DNA of 13,938 nucleotides from Patescibacteria group bacterium (GCA_018817245.1 JAHIUG010000024.1:1-13938), one strand, 5' to 3'; shown: positions 6,683 to 13,440, counted from the stretch's first letter. Notes: generated by a model not told the origin, from the sequence alone. Made by a program: numbers and translations.

Positions 6683-7157
6683 ATTTTCTAAATCTATCTA
6701 AACTTAAACCAAGATTATTTGGTCCAAATGGTAACGGATATAGTTCATTGATTGAAGTAATAATGATTTTATCCTTTTTTGTGTTTGAACAAATCAGTTG
6801 AACATTAAATCTTGAGATATCCGCAAACTCATTAATTACCTGTCTGCAACCACCGCATGGCGTTACAGGATCGTTGCTTTCAGAATCGTGACCTCGACCG
6901 ATTAATGCGATGGCACGAAATTCACGCACGCCACTTGCATTTGCGCATGCAATTGCAGCAGTTTCAGCACAAACTGTTTTTCCATACGAAGAATTTTCCA
7001 TGTTTGCACCTGCGAATATTTGACCATCAGCTGTTAAAATCGCAGACCCAACATAAAAGTGTGAATATAAATTATAGCCGTTTTCCATTACAGCCTCAGC
7101 TTTGTCTAAAAGCTCTTGTTGCCATGGCTCTAACTTTTCGTAAGATGTTTCAGTCAT
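6681..7157 (-). CDS. cdd: Cytidine deaminase
   Basis: 158 aa. Hydrolytic deaminase of cytidine/deoxycytidine to uridine/deoxyuridine in pyrimidine salvage, cytoplasmic. The zinc site of the homotetrameric class is intact: Cys63-Ala-Glu65 (Glu is the proton shuttle) and PCGGC with Cys101 and Cys104. The substrate loop NMEN (52-55) and YSHFYVGSAI (31-40) are typical. The protein is slightly longer than the usual ~130 aa, with an N-terminal helix and C-terminal tail (LPFGPNNLGL). It is the last gene of a three-gene minus-strand operon, 11 nt after the preceding stop. No clear Shine-Dalgarno. The stop codon lies in the T tract of the convergent helicase terminator. Confidence 0.93.
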   Translation of the reverse strand: MTETSYEKLEPWQQELLDKAEAVMENGYNLYSHFYVGSAILTADGQIFAGANMENSSYGKTVCAETAAIACANASGVREFRAIALIGRGHDSESNDPVTPCGGCRQVINEFADISRFNVQLICSNTKKDKIIITSINELYPLPFGPNNLGLSLDRFRK

Positions 7158-7168
7158 ATGCTATAAAG

Positions 7169-7519
7169 TTACTTTTTTTCAATTGGGCGTCCATTACCAT
7201 CAAACATTTGTTCGTATTCAATGGTTTTACCAGATTGATGTTCTAATAGTACCTTTACAGGATGACCATCTGGATAATTTTTATAACTAACATCCATACC
7301 AAAATTATGAAGCCCAGTGAAATTTATTTCCCCACTGGCTTTTTCTTTTAAATCATCTAAAGTTTCGCCCTTTTGTAGATTAGTCGCAAACTCAAGTTTC
7401 ATAACCTGATCAGCTCCATGATTGTCTATAAACTTTGCAGTAATTGTATATCTACCGATTGGCAACTCTTCTTTTTCGATTTTGGACTCAGCTTCAGTAT
7501 GTTTTGGGATTTCATTCAT
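7169..7519 (-). CDS. Hypothetical protein, 116 aa
   Basis: I do not recognise the family. The first ~20 residues are charged and Glu/Lys-rich, followed by a segment with alternating hydrophobic residues (GRYTITAKFID, KLEFATNLQKG, KVLLEHQSGKT) that suggests a small all-beta domain. There is no signal peptide, membrane segment or cysteine. It sits between a GIY-YIG gene (5-nt gap) and cytidine deaminase (11-nt gap) on the same strand, so co-transcription is likely. The tight spacing and clean ORF support a real gene. Function unknown. Confidence 0.7.
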   Translation of the reverse strand: MNEIPKHTEAESKIEKEELPIGRYTITAKFIDNHGADQVMKLEFATNLQKGETLDDLKEKASGEINFTGLHNFGMDVSYKNYPDGHPVKVLLEHQSGKTIEYEQMFDGNGRPIEKK

Positions 7520-7524
7520 ATTTT

Positions 7525-7767
7525 TTAGGCGATTAAATCCTCTTTCATTGATTTAGTTAATTTTTTTATTTGAGCTTCTCGCTTTCGTGCAGCTGTACTG
7601 GACTTTGCCTTTTCTTTCCAAACAAGTGTGACTGGTTTATGACTTCTTGTATATGCAGCCCCCAGCCCACTATTGTGGAGCTTTATTCTTTTTTCTACGT
7701 CAATTGAAATGCCAGTATAAAGACTGTTATCAACACAACGAACAATGTAAGTGAACCAAGTTTTCAT
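7525..7767 (-). CDS. GIY-YIG nuclease domain protein, YhbQ/UPF0213-like
   Basis: 80 aa from ATG 7767. A single-domain GIY-YIG protein: YIV at 7-9, YTG at 17-19, Arg27, His31, the AAYTRSHKPVTLVW segment (37-50) typical of UPF0213, and Glu64 in AARKREAQIKKL. The open frame extends 40 codons further upstream (to 7887), but that part crosses the tRNA terminator and a tRNA-like fragment and does not look like protein, so the internal ATG is chosen. It is the first gene of the operon with the 116-aa protein and cytidine deaminase. Members are thought to be DNA-repair-type nucleases; the biological role is poorly defined. It is distinct from the fusion GIY-YIG at 239. Confidence 0.88.
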   Translation of the reverse strand: MKTWFTYIVRCVDNSLYTGISIDVEKRIKLHNSGLGAAYTRSHKPVTLVWKEKAKSSTAARKREAQIKKLTKSMKEDLIA

Positions 7768-7831
7768 ATTGGCAATGTATATGAAGATGTTACATCTTGG
7801 GCGTAAATACGAAAAGAGACTTAATTCTTTT

Positions 7832-7852
7832 GTTCGAATCCCTACCAGGGCT
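7832..7852 (+). other. tRNA 3'-end-like fragment (T loop to discriminator)
   Basis: G, then the T loop TTCGAAT (7833-7839), CCCTA where a T-stem 3' strand would be (7840-7844), CCAGGGC like an acceptor 3' strand (7845-7851), and T as discriminator. The 5' T-stem strand (TTTTG at 7828-7832) does not pair and no tRNA body precedes it. CCA is not encoded (GTG instead). Such a 20-nt piece is what a tRNA-targeting integrase leaves as an attachment site, but chance cannot be excluded. Confidence 0.35.
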
Positions 7853-7876
7853 GTGCTATATGAGTTGCATAAAAAT

Positions 7877-7905
7877 AAAAACCGCACCTATTAAGCGCGG
7901 TTTTT
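7877..7905 (-). terminator. Terminator of tRNA-Ser
   Basis: aaaaaccgc (7877-7885) pairs with gcggttttt (7897-7905), 9 bp, 11-nt loop. Read on minus it starts 3 nt after the tRNA 3' end and runs into a T-rich stretch. Confidence 0.75.
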
Positions 7906-7906
7906 C

Positions 7907-7997
<91 letters not shown>

Positions 7998-8009
7998 AGG
8001 CGGGACTAG

Positions 8010-8036
8010 ACTATATCATTTTTCACATTTTGTCGA
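8010..8036 (-). promoter_or_regulatory. Possible promoter of tRNA-Ser
   Basis: On minus: TCGACA (8036-8031), 15-bp spacer, TATAGT (8015-8010) preceded by TGA (extended -10). The spacer is short. The first tRNA base at 7997 lies 13 bp from the -10. Confidence 0.4.
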
Positions 8037-8048
8037 GGGACAACGAGC

Positions 8049-8585
8049 ATGGTACAATCTTATCAATCTTTAGCAAATATGCCCTACAGCAAAGAACTGT
8101 TAAATGAGTTTATAAAAGCTCAGGATAAATACGTCTGGGAGATTCCTGCGTGGGAAGAGCGCGATCGCAGTTCACGATGGTATATCATCATGAGCATAGT
8201 GGCTGTTGGGTTTGTGATTTATGCCGTGATTACCGGCAATTTTTTATTCGCATTTTTTATATTACTTGCAGCAGCTATACTGGTTTTTGCAGGTCATCAA
8301 AAACCGCACAACGTTTTAGTACAACTTGGGCAAAACGGGATTGTGTTCGATGGAAGGTTGTATGAATACAAAGACATTGAAAATTTTTCGATAATATATC
8401 ATCCGCCTGAAACAAAACTATTATATCTGGAATGTGGTAATTTTATCCGTCCGCGCCTACGTGTGTCCTTGGAAGACCAGGATCCAATTGAAATTCGCAA
8501 CCATTTGAAACAACATGTGGATGAGAATCTACTCTTGCAAGAAGAGCATTTATCTGATATCCTAGCGCGGCTGTTCAAAATTTAA
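8049..8585 (+). CDS. Conserved CPR-type membrane protein with two transmembrane helices
   Basis: 178 aa. A short cytoplasmic-looking N-terminus ends in the aromatic/acidic YVWEIPAWEERDR (28-40), then come two hydrophobic helices at about 44-61 and 65-82 separated by ITGN, then a soluble ~95-residue domain with GQNGIVFDGRLYEYKDIENF, YHPPETKLLYLE and RVSLEDQDPIEIRNHL. This order of elements is familiar from uncharacterised proteins abundant in CPR genomes; the C-terminal part recalls a small PH-like domain. Function unknown. ATG 8049 is taken as start with a weak GAGGG 10 nt upstream; ATG 8079 (MPYSKELL) is a plausible alternative. It diverges from tRNA-Ser. Confidence 0.8.
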   Translation: MVQSYQSLANMPYSKELLNEFIKAQDKYVWEIPAWEERDRSSRWYIIMSIVAVGFVIYAVITGNFLFAFFILLAAAILVFAGHQKPHNVLVQLGQNGIVFDGRLYEYKDIENFSIIYHPPETKLLYLECGNFIRPRLRVSLEDQDPIEIRNHLKQHVDENLLLQEEHLSDILARLFKI

Positions 8586-8593
8586 GAGCGGTT

Positions 8594-8713
8594 CAAATAT
8601 GAAAACAAGCTTTCCTATTTGATACTCGTTTGCGGTCGTATTCACATGCGCCCGCTGCACTCGTCTCAAATGTGAAAACAAGCTTTCCCATTTGATACTC
8701 GTTTGCGGTCGTA
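8594..8713. repeat. 47-bp direct repeat containing a hairpin, reaching into the tRNA-Arg 5' end
   Basis: Copies at 8594-8640 and 8667-8713 (73 bp apart) differ at only two bases. Each holds an imperfect palindrome: CAAAT[A/G] t GAAA acaagc TTTC c [T/C]ATTTG. The two differences are A to G and T to C at positions that pair with each other, so the stem is kept in both. The second copy ends with GCGGTCGTA, the first nine bases of tRNA-Arg; the first copy carries the same nine bases without a tRNA behind them. gatact (8694-8699) could be a -10, making this a duplicated tRNA promoter/operator. Confidence 0.85.
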
Positions 8714-8781
8714 GCTCAGCTGGATAGAGCGCTTCCCTGCGAAGGAAGAGGTCGGACGTTCGAATCGTCCCGGTCGCACCA
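8705..8781 (+). tRNA. tRNA-Arg (anticodon GCG)
   Basis: 77 nt with encoded CCA (8779-8781). Acceptor GCGGTCG/CGGTCGC with G-U pairs, D arm GCTC/AGC with a ten-base loop region, anticodon stem CTTCC/GGAAG around CTGCGAA, T arm GGACG-TTCGAAT-CGTCC. Anticodon GCG reads CGC and CGU. Most bacteria use ACG with A34 edited to inosine by TadA, so this form is uncommon. Confidence 0.95.
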
Positions 8782-8783
8782 GA

Positions 8784-8814
8784 AAAATACCATCCGTAAT
8801 GGATGGTATTTTGA
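8784..8814 (+). terminator. Terminator of tRNA-Arg
   Basis: aaaataccatcc (8784-8795) pairs perfectly with ggatggtatttt (8801-8812) around a 5-nt loop, 2 nt after the tRNA. The T stretch is part of the stem. Confidence 0.75.
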
Positions 8815-8848
8815 TATTCGAGTATTCAATTCGTGTATTAAACCAAAC

Positions 8849-8877
8849 TTGCAAAATAAGGCAAATTCTTTTAATGT
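8849..8877 (+). promoter_or_regulatory. Weak promoter candidate for the purine nucleoside phosphorylase gene
   Basis: TTGCAA (8849-8854), 17 bp, TAATGT (8872-8877); TTTAAT at 8870-8875 is a better -10 but at 15-bp spacing. Confidence 0.3.
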
Positions 8878-8914
8878 CTCTGAGTTCCGAATTCATAACA
8901 AGAGGAGATGGGAT

Positions 8915-9745
8915 ATGGAACCAAAAAATCAAGCGCTGGAAGCTGCCAAACAAGCTGCAAGATGCATTAGTTTCGATCTTTCACTTTCATCGGATCGTGT
9001 TCCGACTGTTGCTTTGGTGCTCGGAACCGGATGGGGGAATACGCTTCATCTGAATAACGAGCGCTCCATGTTCTTCGACAAAATTGACGGATTCACAGAT
9101 CTCATACATCTCGATGGGCACGAGAGAGTCGTGGCTTGCGGCGATTTGAACGGGCGGCGCGTGATCGTGTTGCGCGGCCGAATACACATGAACGAGCATC
9201 CAACAGATGAAAATATTCCGGACATGGTTCGTTTGCAAATCCAGATGCTCTGCGAGCTCGGCGTCAAGTCTTTCATCCTGACCAATGCTGTCGGCGGTTT
9301 GGAAGATAATCTGAAGTATGGAAGCGTTGTTGTGGCGAACGGCTTGATAATGCTGTTTGCCGGTGCCATGCCGCTATATGCTGGGGAGTTTGTTTCGCCA
9401 GCAAAGTTGCTTTCTCCTGATTTGCAGGATCTGGCTATCTCTTGTGCGCCCAAAGGATTGGAAGTACGGTTCGGCGTGTACTCAATGATTCGTGGTCCGG
9501 CTTTTGAAAGCCGTCAGGATAAGAACCTTCTTATTCTGGCCGGTGCCAAGACCGTTGGAATGAGTCTACTGCCAGAACTGCATGTGCTTGCACTTTATCC
9601 TGATACGGAAGCGGTTTGCCTTTCGCTTGTGACTGATGAGCTGGATGAGACCGCTGATCACACAACAAATCAAAAGCGTGCAGGAGATTCTGCTGCACTG
9701 CTCGGCGAATATCTGGAATGCATTGTCGCTTGTCTGGATGCCTGA
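8915..9745 (+). CDS. punA: Purine nucleoside phosphorylase, trimeric PNP/MTAP family
   Basis: 276 aa, normal for the family. Phosphorolysis of purine (deoxy)nucleosides to base and (deoxy)ribose-1-phosphate, cytoplasmic salvage. Motifs: LVLGTGWG (34-41, phosphate site), GHE (68-70), GRIHMNEH (88-95), TNAVGG (123-128), RGPAFES (193-199, base-binding Glu198), VGMSLLPE (214-221), SLVTDE (237-242). At the last site, Asp241 stands where 6-oxopurine-specific PNPs have Asn (human Asn243) and MTAP has Asp, so adenine nucleosides may be substrates. Start: AGAGGAG (8901-8907) is 7 nt before ATG 8915; the open frame reaches back to a TTG at 8849, but those codons do not look like family sequence. It follows tRNA-Arg and ends at its own terminator. 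Confidence 0.9.
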   Translation: MEPKNQALEAAKQAARCISFDLSLSSDRVPTVALVLGTGWGNTLHLNNERSMFFDKIDGFTDLIHLDGHERVVACGDLNGRRVIVLRGRIHMNEHPTDENIPDMVRLQIQMLCELGVKSFILTNAVGGLEDNLKYGSVVVANGLIMLFAGAMPLYAGEFVSPAKLLSPDLQDLAISCAPKGLEVRFGVYSMIRGPAFESRQDKNLLILAGAKTVGMSLLPELHVLALYPDTEAVCLSLVTDELDETADHTTNQKRAGDSAALLGEYLECIVACLDA

Positions 9746-9752
9746 CCTTCTC

Positions 9753-9801
9753 CGGCGTTCGTCCATCTCTTAATATGAGATGGCACGGACGTCGTTTTTT
9801 T
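9753..9801 (+). terminator. Rho-independent terminator of the phosphorylase gene
   Basis: cgttcgtccatctc pairs imperfectly with gagatggcacggacg around ttaatat (loop near 9770-9776), followed by eight T (9794-9801). Confidence 0.85.
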
Positions 9802-9825
9802 ATTCCGTTGTTTTATACGCGGTCC

Positions 9826-9854
9826 TTGAACAGGCACTGCCAGTGGCGTATGAT
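9826..9854 (+). promoter_or_regulatory. Promoter of the MFS gene
   Basis: TTGAAC (9826-9831), 17-bp spacer, TATGAT (9849-9854). Initiation near 9861 would leave a ~14-nt A-rich untranslated region without a Shine-Dalgarno before ATG 9875. Confidence 0.6.
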
Positions 9855-9874
9855 GACATTCATAAAATAAAAAT

Positions 9875-10492
9875 ATGAACAAAAGATCCGCTAAGCTTAA
9901 ATATTATTTTTTGAAAGATATTAATCCGGTAATTCGGTTTTTGGTAATTTCCGATACTGTGATTGTGGGTGCCTCCGCGCTCCTCGGTCCAATTTTCGCT
10001 ATTTTTATCGCTGGCTTTATCAAAGGTGGAAACGAAGCTGTAGCCGGATTGGCAGCCGGTATTTATCTTTTGACTAAAAGTATATTCCAAATTCCGATCG
10101 CGCATCTTATTGATAGAATTCGCGGAGAAAAAGATGATTTTTGGATTCTGTTCAGTTTCACGATTCTGATGAGTCTGATTCCGCTTTTATATCTTGTAAT
10201 CGATACGCCGATAGAACTTTACGCCGTTCAATTTTTATTGGGTCTCTTTACCGCATTTACATTTCCGACATTCATGGCCATATTTACGCGACATATTGAT
10301 AAGCACAAAGAGGGAACAGAGTGGGGCGTTTATTTTACACTCACGGATTTGACGAGTGCGGCATTCGCAGCAGTTGGAGGCTATATCGCTGTGACTGAAG
10401 GATACCCGGCGCTTATTGTCTCAGTCGTTATATTATCTTTTATTGGTTCAATGCTTCTTCTGCCAGTAAGGCCGTATATCCGCATGACTTAA
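9875..10492 (+). CDS. Half-size major facilitator superfamily protein (six helices)
   Basis: 205 aa, about half a normal ~400-aa MFS transporter and equivalent to its N-terminal six-helix bundle. Hydrophobic helices lie at about 21-46, 54-75, 89-108, 112-136, 152-172 and 176-198. Between helices 2 and 3, HLIDRIRGEKDD (77-88) corresponds to the MFS loop motif GxxxDRxGRR. There is no signal peptide. The gene has its own promoter and terminator and no trace of a missing second half downstream, so it looks like a stable short form, perhaps acting as a homodimer, rather than a fresh truncation. Substrate unknown. Confidence 0.8.
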   Translation: MNKRSAKLKYYFLKDINPVIRFLVISDTVIVGASALLGPIFAIFIAGFIKGGNEAVAGLAAGIYLLTKSIFQIPIAHLIDRIRGEKDDFWILFSFTILMSLIPLLYLVIDTPIELYAVQFLLGLFTAFTFPTFMAIFTRHIDKHKEGTEWGVYFTLTDLTSAAFAAVGGYIAVTEGYPALIVSVVILSFIGSMLLLPVRPYIRMT

Positions 10493-10510
10493 TCTAAACA
10501 TGGCCATGAA

Positions 10511-10540
10511 ATACCACCCGAAATAGGGTGGTGTTTTGTT
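10511..10540 (+). terminator. Terminator of the MFS gene
   Basis: accaccc (10513-10519) pairs with gggtggt (10526-10532) around gaaata, followed by gttttgtt. Confidence 0.75.
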
Positions 10541-10572
10541 ATATATAAACGAGTGTTTAAAATAATTTAAAA

Positions 10573-10612
10573 AACCCACCAAGAATTGCCGATAGGAGAT
10601 TTATGGTGGGTT
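10573..10612. promoter_or_regulatory. Palindromic site upstream of the PaaX/Cas2-like gene
   Basis: aacccacca (10573-10581) and tggtgggtt (10604-10612) form a 9-bp inverted repeat with a 22-bp centre. The left arm is also part of the 20-mer repeated in inverted form at the 3' end of the gene. PaaX-type regulators are known to bind imperfect inverted repeats at promoters, so this may be an operator. Confidence 0.45.
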
Positions 10613-11281
10613 AGTGGACATTTATCCACTTGACAAGATAGAAAAAATGATGCAGCGGTATATAGAGAGATTGATATGAAAAGAAAGACAAAAGACAAAA
10701 TAAAAACATTAACAAAAGCGTTTTTTGACATTATGGCCATTGGAACCCTGGTAACTTTGGCGGGTCTTTTGTCGCAAGGTAGAACTGCGGATAAATTATT
10801 TAAAGCGCTTAAAGGGTATAGTATATGGCGCATAAAACAAATGTTAAGACAGCAGAAATTTTATGGCATGATCGAATATGATGAAGAAGATGAGAATAGC
10901 TTGATAGTACTAACTAAAAAAGGATTTACTCGCATAACAAAGGAAAAATTTAAAAAAATAAAAGGCAGGAAATGGGATCATTTATGGCGGTTAATATCTT
11001 TTGATGTGCCAGAGCGTAAGAAATCCAGGAGAAAATTTCAATGGCAGTTGCGTAGCCTCGGCTTTTATAAAATTCAAAAGAGTATATATGCTTACCCTTA
11101 TGAGTGTGAACAGGATATAAAAGTAATAGCTTCACAATATAATATTACTACCAATGTCAGGGTTTTTATCGTGCCTAATTTAGGTGCTGATGAACAAGCA
11201 GCTAGAATGCACTATTTTCAAGAATATGATCCAAAAGAAATTTACCAACAAAAATTTGCCGATCGGCAATTCTTGGTGGGT
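10574..11281. repeat. Perfect 20-bp inverted repeat bounding the PaaX/Cas2-like gene
   Basis: acccaccaagaattgccgat at 10574-10593 is the exact reverse complement of 11262-11281. The pair encloses almost the entire gene, ending ten bases before the end of its stop codon. The right arm is coding (DRQFLVG). The right end also contains the palindrome gccgatcggc (11258-11267). No obvious target-site duplication flanks the pair. It could be the ends of a small mobile unit or two copies of a binding site. Confidence 0.8.
10613..10635 (+). promoter_or_regulatory. Dyad overlapping a -35-like hexamer
   Basis: agtgga (10613-10618) and tccact (10625-10630) form a 6-bp dyad; TTGACA (10630-10635) starts on its last base. 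The nearest -10-like sequence, TATATA (10659-10664), is 23 bp away, too far for a standard promoter, so initiation is uncertain. Confidence 0.35.
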
Positions 11282-11290
11282 GTTAGATAA
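10676..11290 (+). CDS. PaaX-like regulator with Cas2-like C-terminal domain
   Basis: 204 aa. Residues 1-95 look like a winged helix (TLAGLLSQGRTADKLFKAL, then KFYGMIEYDEED and LIVLTKKGFTRI as wing strands). Residues 98-170 match the Cas2-like ferredoxin fold of PaaX family C-termini: WDHLWRLISFDVPE with Asp110 where Cas2 has its strand-1 Asp, RRKFQWQLRSLGFYKIQKSIYAYPY, and VRVFIVPNL. Automatic pipelines often call such proteins Cas2, but there is no cas1 or CRISPR array here; a transcription factor is more likely. Weak GAGAGA lies 5 nt before the ATG. The gene is visibly more A+T-rich than its neighbours, encodes many Lys residues, and is bounded by an inverted repeat, all suggesting transfer. 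Confidence 0.8.
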   Translation: MKRKTKDKIKTLTKAFFDIMAIGTLVTLAGLLSQGRTADKLFKALKGYSIWRIKQMLRQQKFYGMIEYDEEDENSLIVLTKKGFTRITKEKFKKIKGRKWDHLWRLISFDVPERKKSRRKFQWQLRSLGFYKIQKSIYAYPYECEQDIKVIASQYNITTNVRVFIVPNLGADEQAARMHYFQEYDPKEIYQQKFADRQFLVGVR

Positions 11291-11292
11291 GT

Positions 11293-11321
11293 TTGCCATT
11301 ATATTTTTTGCTATGTAGTAT
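11293..11321 (+). promoter_or_regulatory. Candidate promoter of recG
   Basis: TTGCCA (11293-11298), 17 bp, TAGTAT (11316-11321). Initiation near 11328 would give a very short leader. Confidence 0.4.
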
Positions 11322-11339
11322 CTATTTTATAAAGATTGA

Positions 11340-13424
11340 ATGAGTATGATCAAATGGGATGAGCCGCTTGCGTTTGTGCATGGACTAACCACGCAACAGC
11401 GTAAAGTTTTAAAAAATTTGGATGTTGAAAAGGTAAGCGATCTTTTATCTATTTTGCCGCGTCGATATGACGACTATTCGCACCTTACCACAATTGCGGA
11501 AATCCCCACGGGTGAGCCAGTAACAATCAAAGTTACAATTAAAGAAATAAAAAGAGTCCCGACTTTTCGTAAACGCTTTGTGATAATCCGCGCTGTTGTT
11601 TCGGATGAAACCGGATCAATCGGCGTGTCGTGGTTCAACCAACCGTGGATGCTCAAGCAGCTCAAGGCAGGGGATGAGATTTATATTTCCGGCGCTGTTA
11701 CGGAGCGCCCGCGATTTGGACGCGGATTCACAAGTCCACTTTGGGAGCCTGTGTCAGAAGAGACGGTGGCGGTCGGTAATATCGCGCCGGTTTATCCTCT
11801 CACCGGATCTGTAACTCAAAAAACTTTGCGCAAAATCATGAAAAGCGCGTTGGGAGATATTGCACCGCCTCAAGATCCAATCCCGCTCGAAATTCTAACG
11901 CGCGCTTCCGTAGCCAATCTTGGCGAGGCGCTCAAGTTCGTACACAATCCCGAATCCATGGAACAGGCTGAGCAAGGTCGCCGTCGTTTTGCGTTTGGCG
12001 AGCTTTTTACATACCAACTTGCTTTGCGAAGCGCGCGTATTCAGGCAAATGATGCTGGAGCACCCACAGTGAAATTTGACGAGCCGTTTGCCAAAAAGTT
12101 CGTTTCTTCTCTACCGTTCGAACTTACGCCAGATCAGAAAAAAGCAATTTGGGCGGCGGTTAAAGACATGGAGCAGCAAAAACCCATGCGCAGACTTTTG
12201 CAGGGAGACGTGGGAGCTGGCAAAACTATTGTTGCAGTCATGCTTAGTGCGCTCACATTTCGCGCAGGATCTTCAGCAGCAATAATGGCGCCCACAGATC
12301 TTTTAGCAAAACAGCACGCTGCTTCTTTCGAGCGCTTTCTCATACCGCACAAAATACCGGTTCTTCTTTATACATCATCAACACGCAGATTAATTGAGGG
12401 TGGCGAAACATCAGAACTAACTCCAACTCAGGCAAAGGAAAGGATAGCGCGCGGCCGTTTGGTTGTTGTTGGAACGCACGCGTTATTGGAGCAGGGGCAA
12501 TCTCCGTCAGATCTGGCGCTCGCTGTTGTGGATGAACAACATCGTTTTGGAGTTGGACAGCGTGAAGCTCTTACAGTCTCCAGTCGACAGGATGGAAAAG
12601 TTCCGCATCTTTTATCAATGTCAGCAACGCCAATTCCGCGTTCACTTGCGCTCACAATGCTTGGTGATTTGGATGTCTCAATTATACGAACCAAGCCAAA
12701 AGGTCGCATACCAATTCAAACTCAGGTTGTGATAGGGGATAATGGTCGCGAAAAAGCTTATGCGAAAATCGTTGAGGAAACTAATGCCGGGCGCCGCGTT
12801 TTTGTGGTGTGTCCGCTTATCGATCCTTCAGACAAGCTTGGTGTAAAAAGCGTGGAAGCTGAAACGCGTCGTTTGTCAACGAAATCGCTAAAAGGATTGA
12901 GGATTGGAATGGTGCACGGTAGAATGTCTGCTAAAGAAAAAGATGAAGCAATGAACAGATTTGTGACTGGCGCGCTTCAAGTTCTTGTTGCAACCACAGT
13001 AGTTGAAGTTGGCGTTGATGTTCCGGAAGCCACAGTCATGATGATTGAAGGAGCGGAAAGATTCGGACTTGCGCAGTTACATCAATTACGCGGCAGAGTA
13101 GGGCGCTCCAAATTTCCATCATTTTGTTTTATTGCAGCAACAGATGTTGGGCCGGCGCTTGAACGTTTAAAAGTTTTGGAACAGACAAATGACGGCTTTA
13201 AAGTTGCTGAGGAAGATTTGCGATTGCGAGGGCAGGGGAATCTGCTTGGAGTTCAGCAAAGCGGCGCCACTTTGTTTCGAGCGGCTCGGACTGATGATTT
13301 AGAACTTATGGCGAGCGCAAGGGAGCAGGCAGCAGAGCTTTTGGAAAAAGATCCGGATCTTAGCGCTCACAAACCATTACAAAGAATCGTGTCTGATCTA
13401 AGGGACACTTCGCATCAGGAATAA
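11340..13424 (+). CDS. recG: ATP-dependent DNA helicase RecG
   Basis: 694 aa, full length. RecG drives branch migration of Holliday junctions and regresses stalled forks. The N-terminal wedge region contains an OB-fold (about 50-150). The helicase core holds Walker A GDVGAGKT (289-296), DEQH (398-401) followed by RFGVGQR, SATPIPRSLALTM, HGRMSAKEKDEAM, VATTVVEVGVDVPEATVM and QLHQLRGRVGR. The C-terminal LRLRGQGNLLGVQQSG is the conserved RecG/Mfd TRG region. Start ATG 11340 is preferred (MSMIKW); ATG 11346 is an alternative. No Shine-Dalgarno. It lies 49 bp after the PaaX/Cas2-like gene, with its own promoter candidate, and converges with radA. Confidence 0.96.
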   Translation: MSMIKWDEPLAFVHGLTTQQRKVLKNLDVEKVSDLLSILPRRYDDYSHLTTIAEIPTGEPVTIKVTIKEIKRVPTFRKRFVIIRAVVSDETGSIGVSWFNQPWMLKQLKAGDEIYISGAVTERPRFGRGFTSPLWEPVSEETVAVGNIAPVYPLTGSVTQKTLRKIMKSALGDIAPPQDPIPLEILTRASVANLGEALKFVHNPESMEQAEQGRRRFAFGELFTYQLALRSARIQANDAGAPTVKFDEPFAKKFVSSLPFELTPDQKKAIWAAVKDMEQQKPMRRLLQGDVGAGKTIVAVMLSALTFRAGSSAAIMAPTDLLAKQHAASFERFLIPHKIPVLLYTSSTRRLIEGGETSELTPTQAKERIARGRLVVVGTHALLEQGQSPSDLALAVVDEQHRFGVGQREALTVSSRQDGKVPHLLSMSATPIPRSLALTMLGDLDVSIIRTKPKGRIPIQTQVVIGDNGREKAYAKIVEETNAGRRVFVVCPLIDPSDKLGVKSVEAETRRLSTKSLKGLRIGMVHGRMSAKEKDEAMNRFVTGALQVLVATTVVEVGVDVPEATVMMIEGAERFGLAQLHQLRGRVGRSKFPSFCFIAATDVGPALERLKVLEQTNDGFKVAEEDLRLRGQGNLLGVQQSGATLFRAARTDDLELMASAREQAAELLEKDPDLSAHKPLQRIVSDLRDTSHQE

Positions 13425-13440
13425 TTTTATTCTAAGTAAG

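Noticed and set aside
7768..7887. N-terminal extension of the second GIY-YIG protein
   Set aside because: These codons run across the tRNA terminator and the tRNA-like fragment, and the family starts at ATG 7767.
8849..8914. TTG start for the phosphorylase
   Set aside because: A strong AGAGGAG is correctly spaced before ATG 8915 and the extension does not look like family sequence.
8666..8953. Minus-strand ORF of 95 codons with PGRFERPTSSFAGK
   Set aside because: It is antisense to tRNA-Arg, another common false call.
10676..11290. CRISPR adaptation protein Cas2
   Set aside because: A winged-helix N-terminus is fused to the fold, as in PaaX, and there is no cas1 or array in the window.
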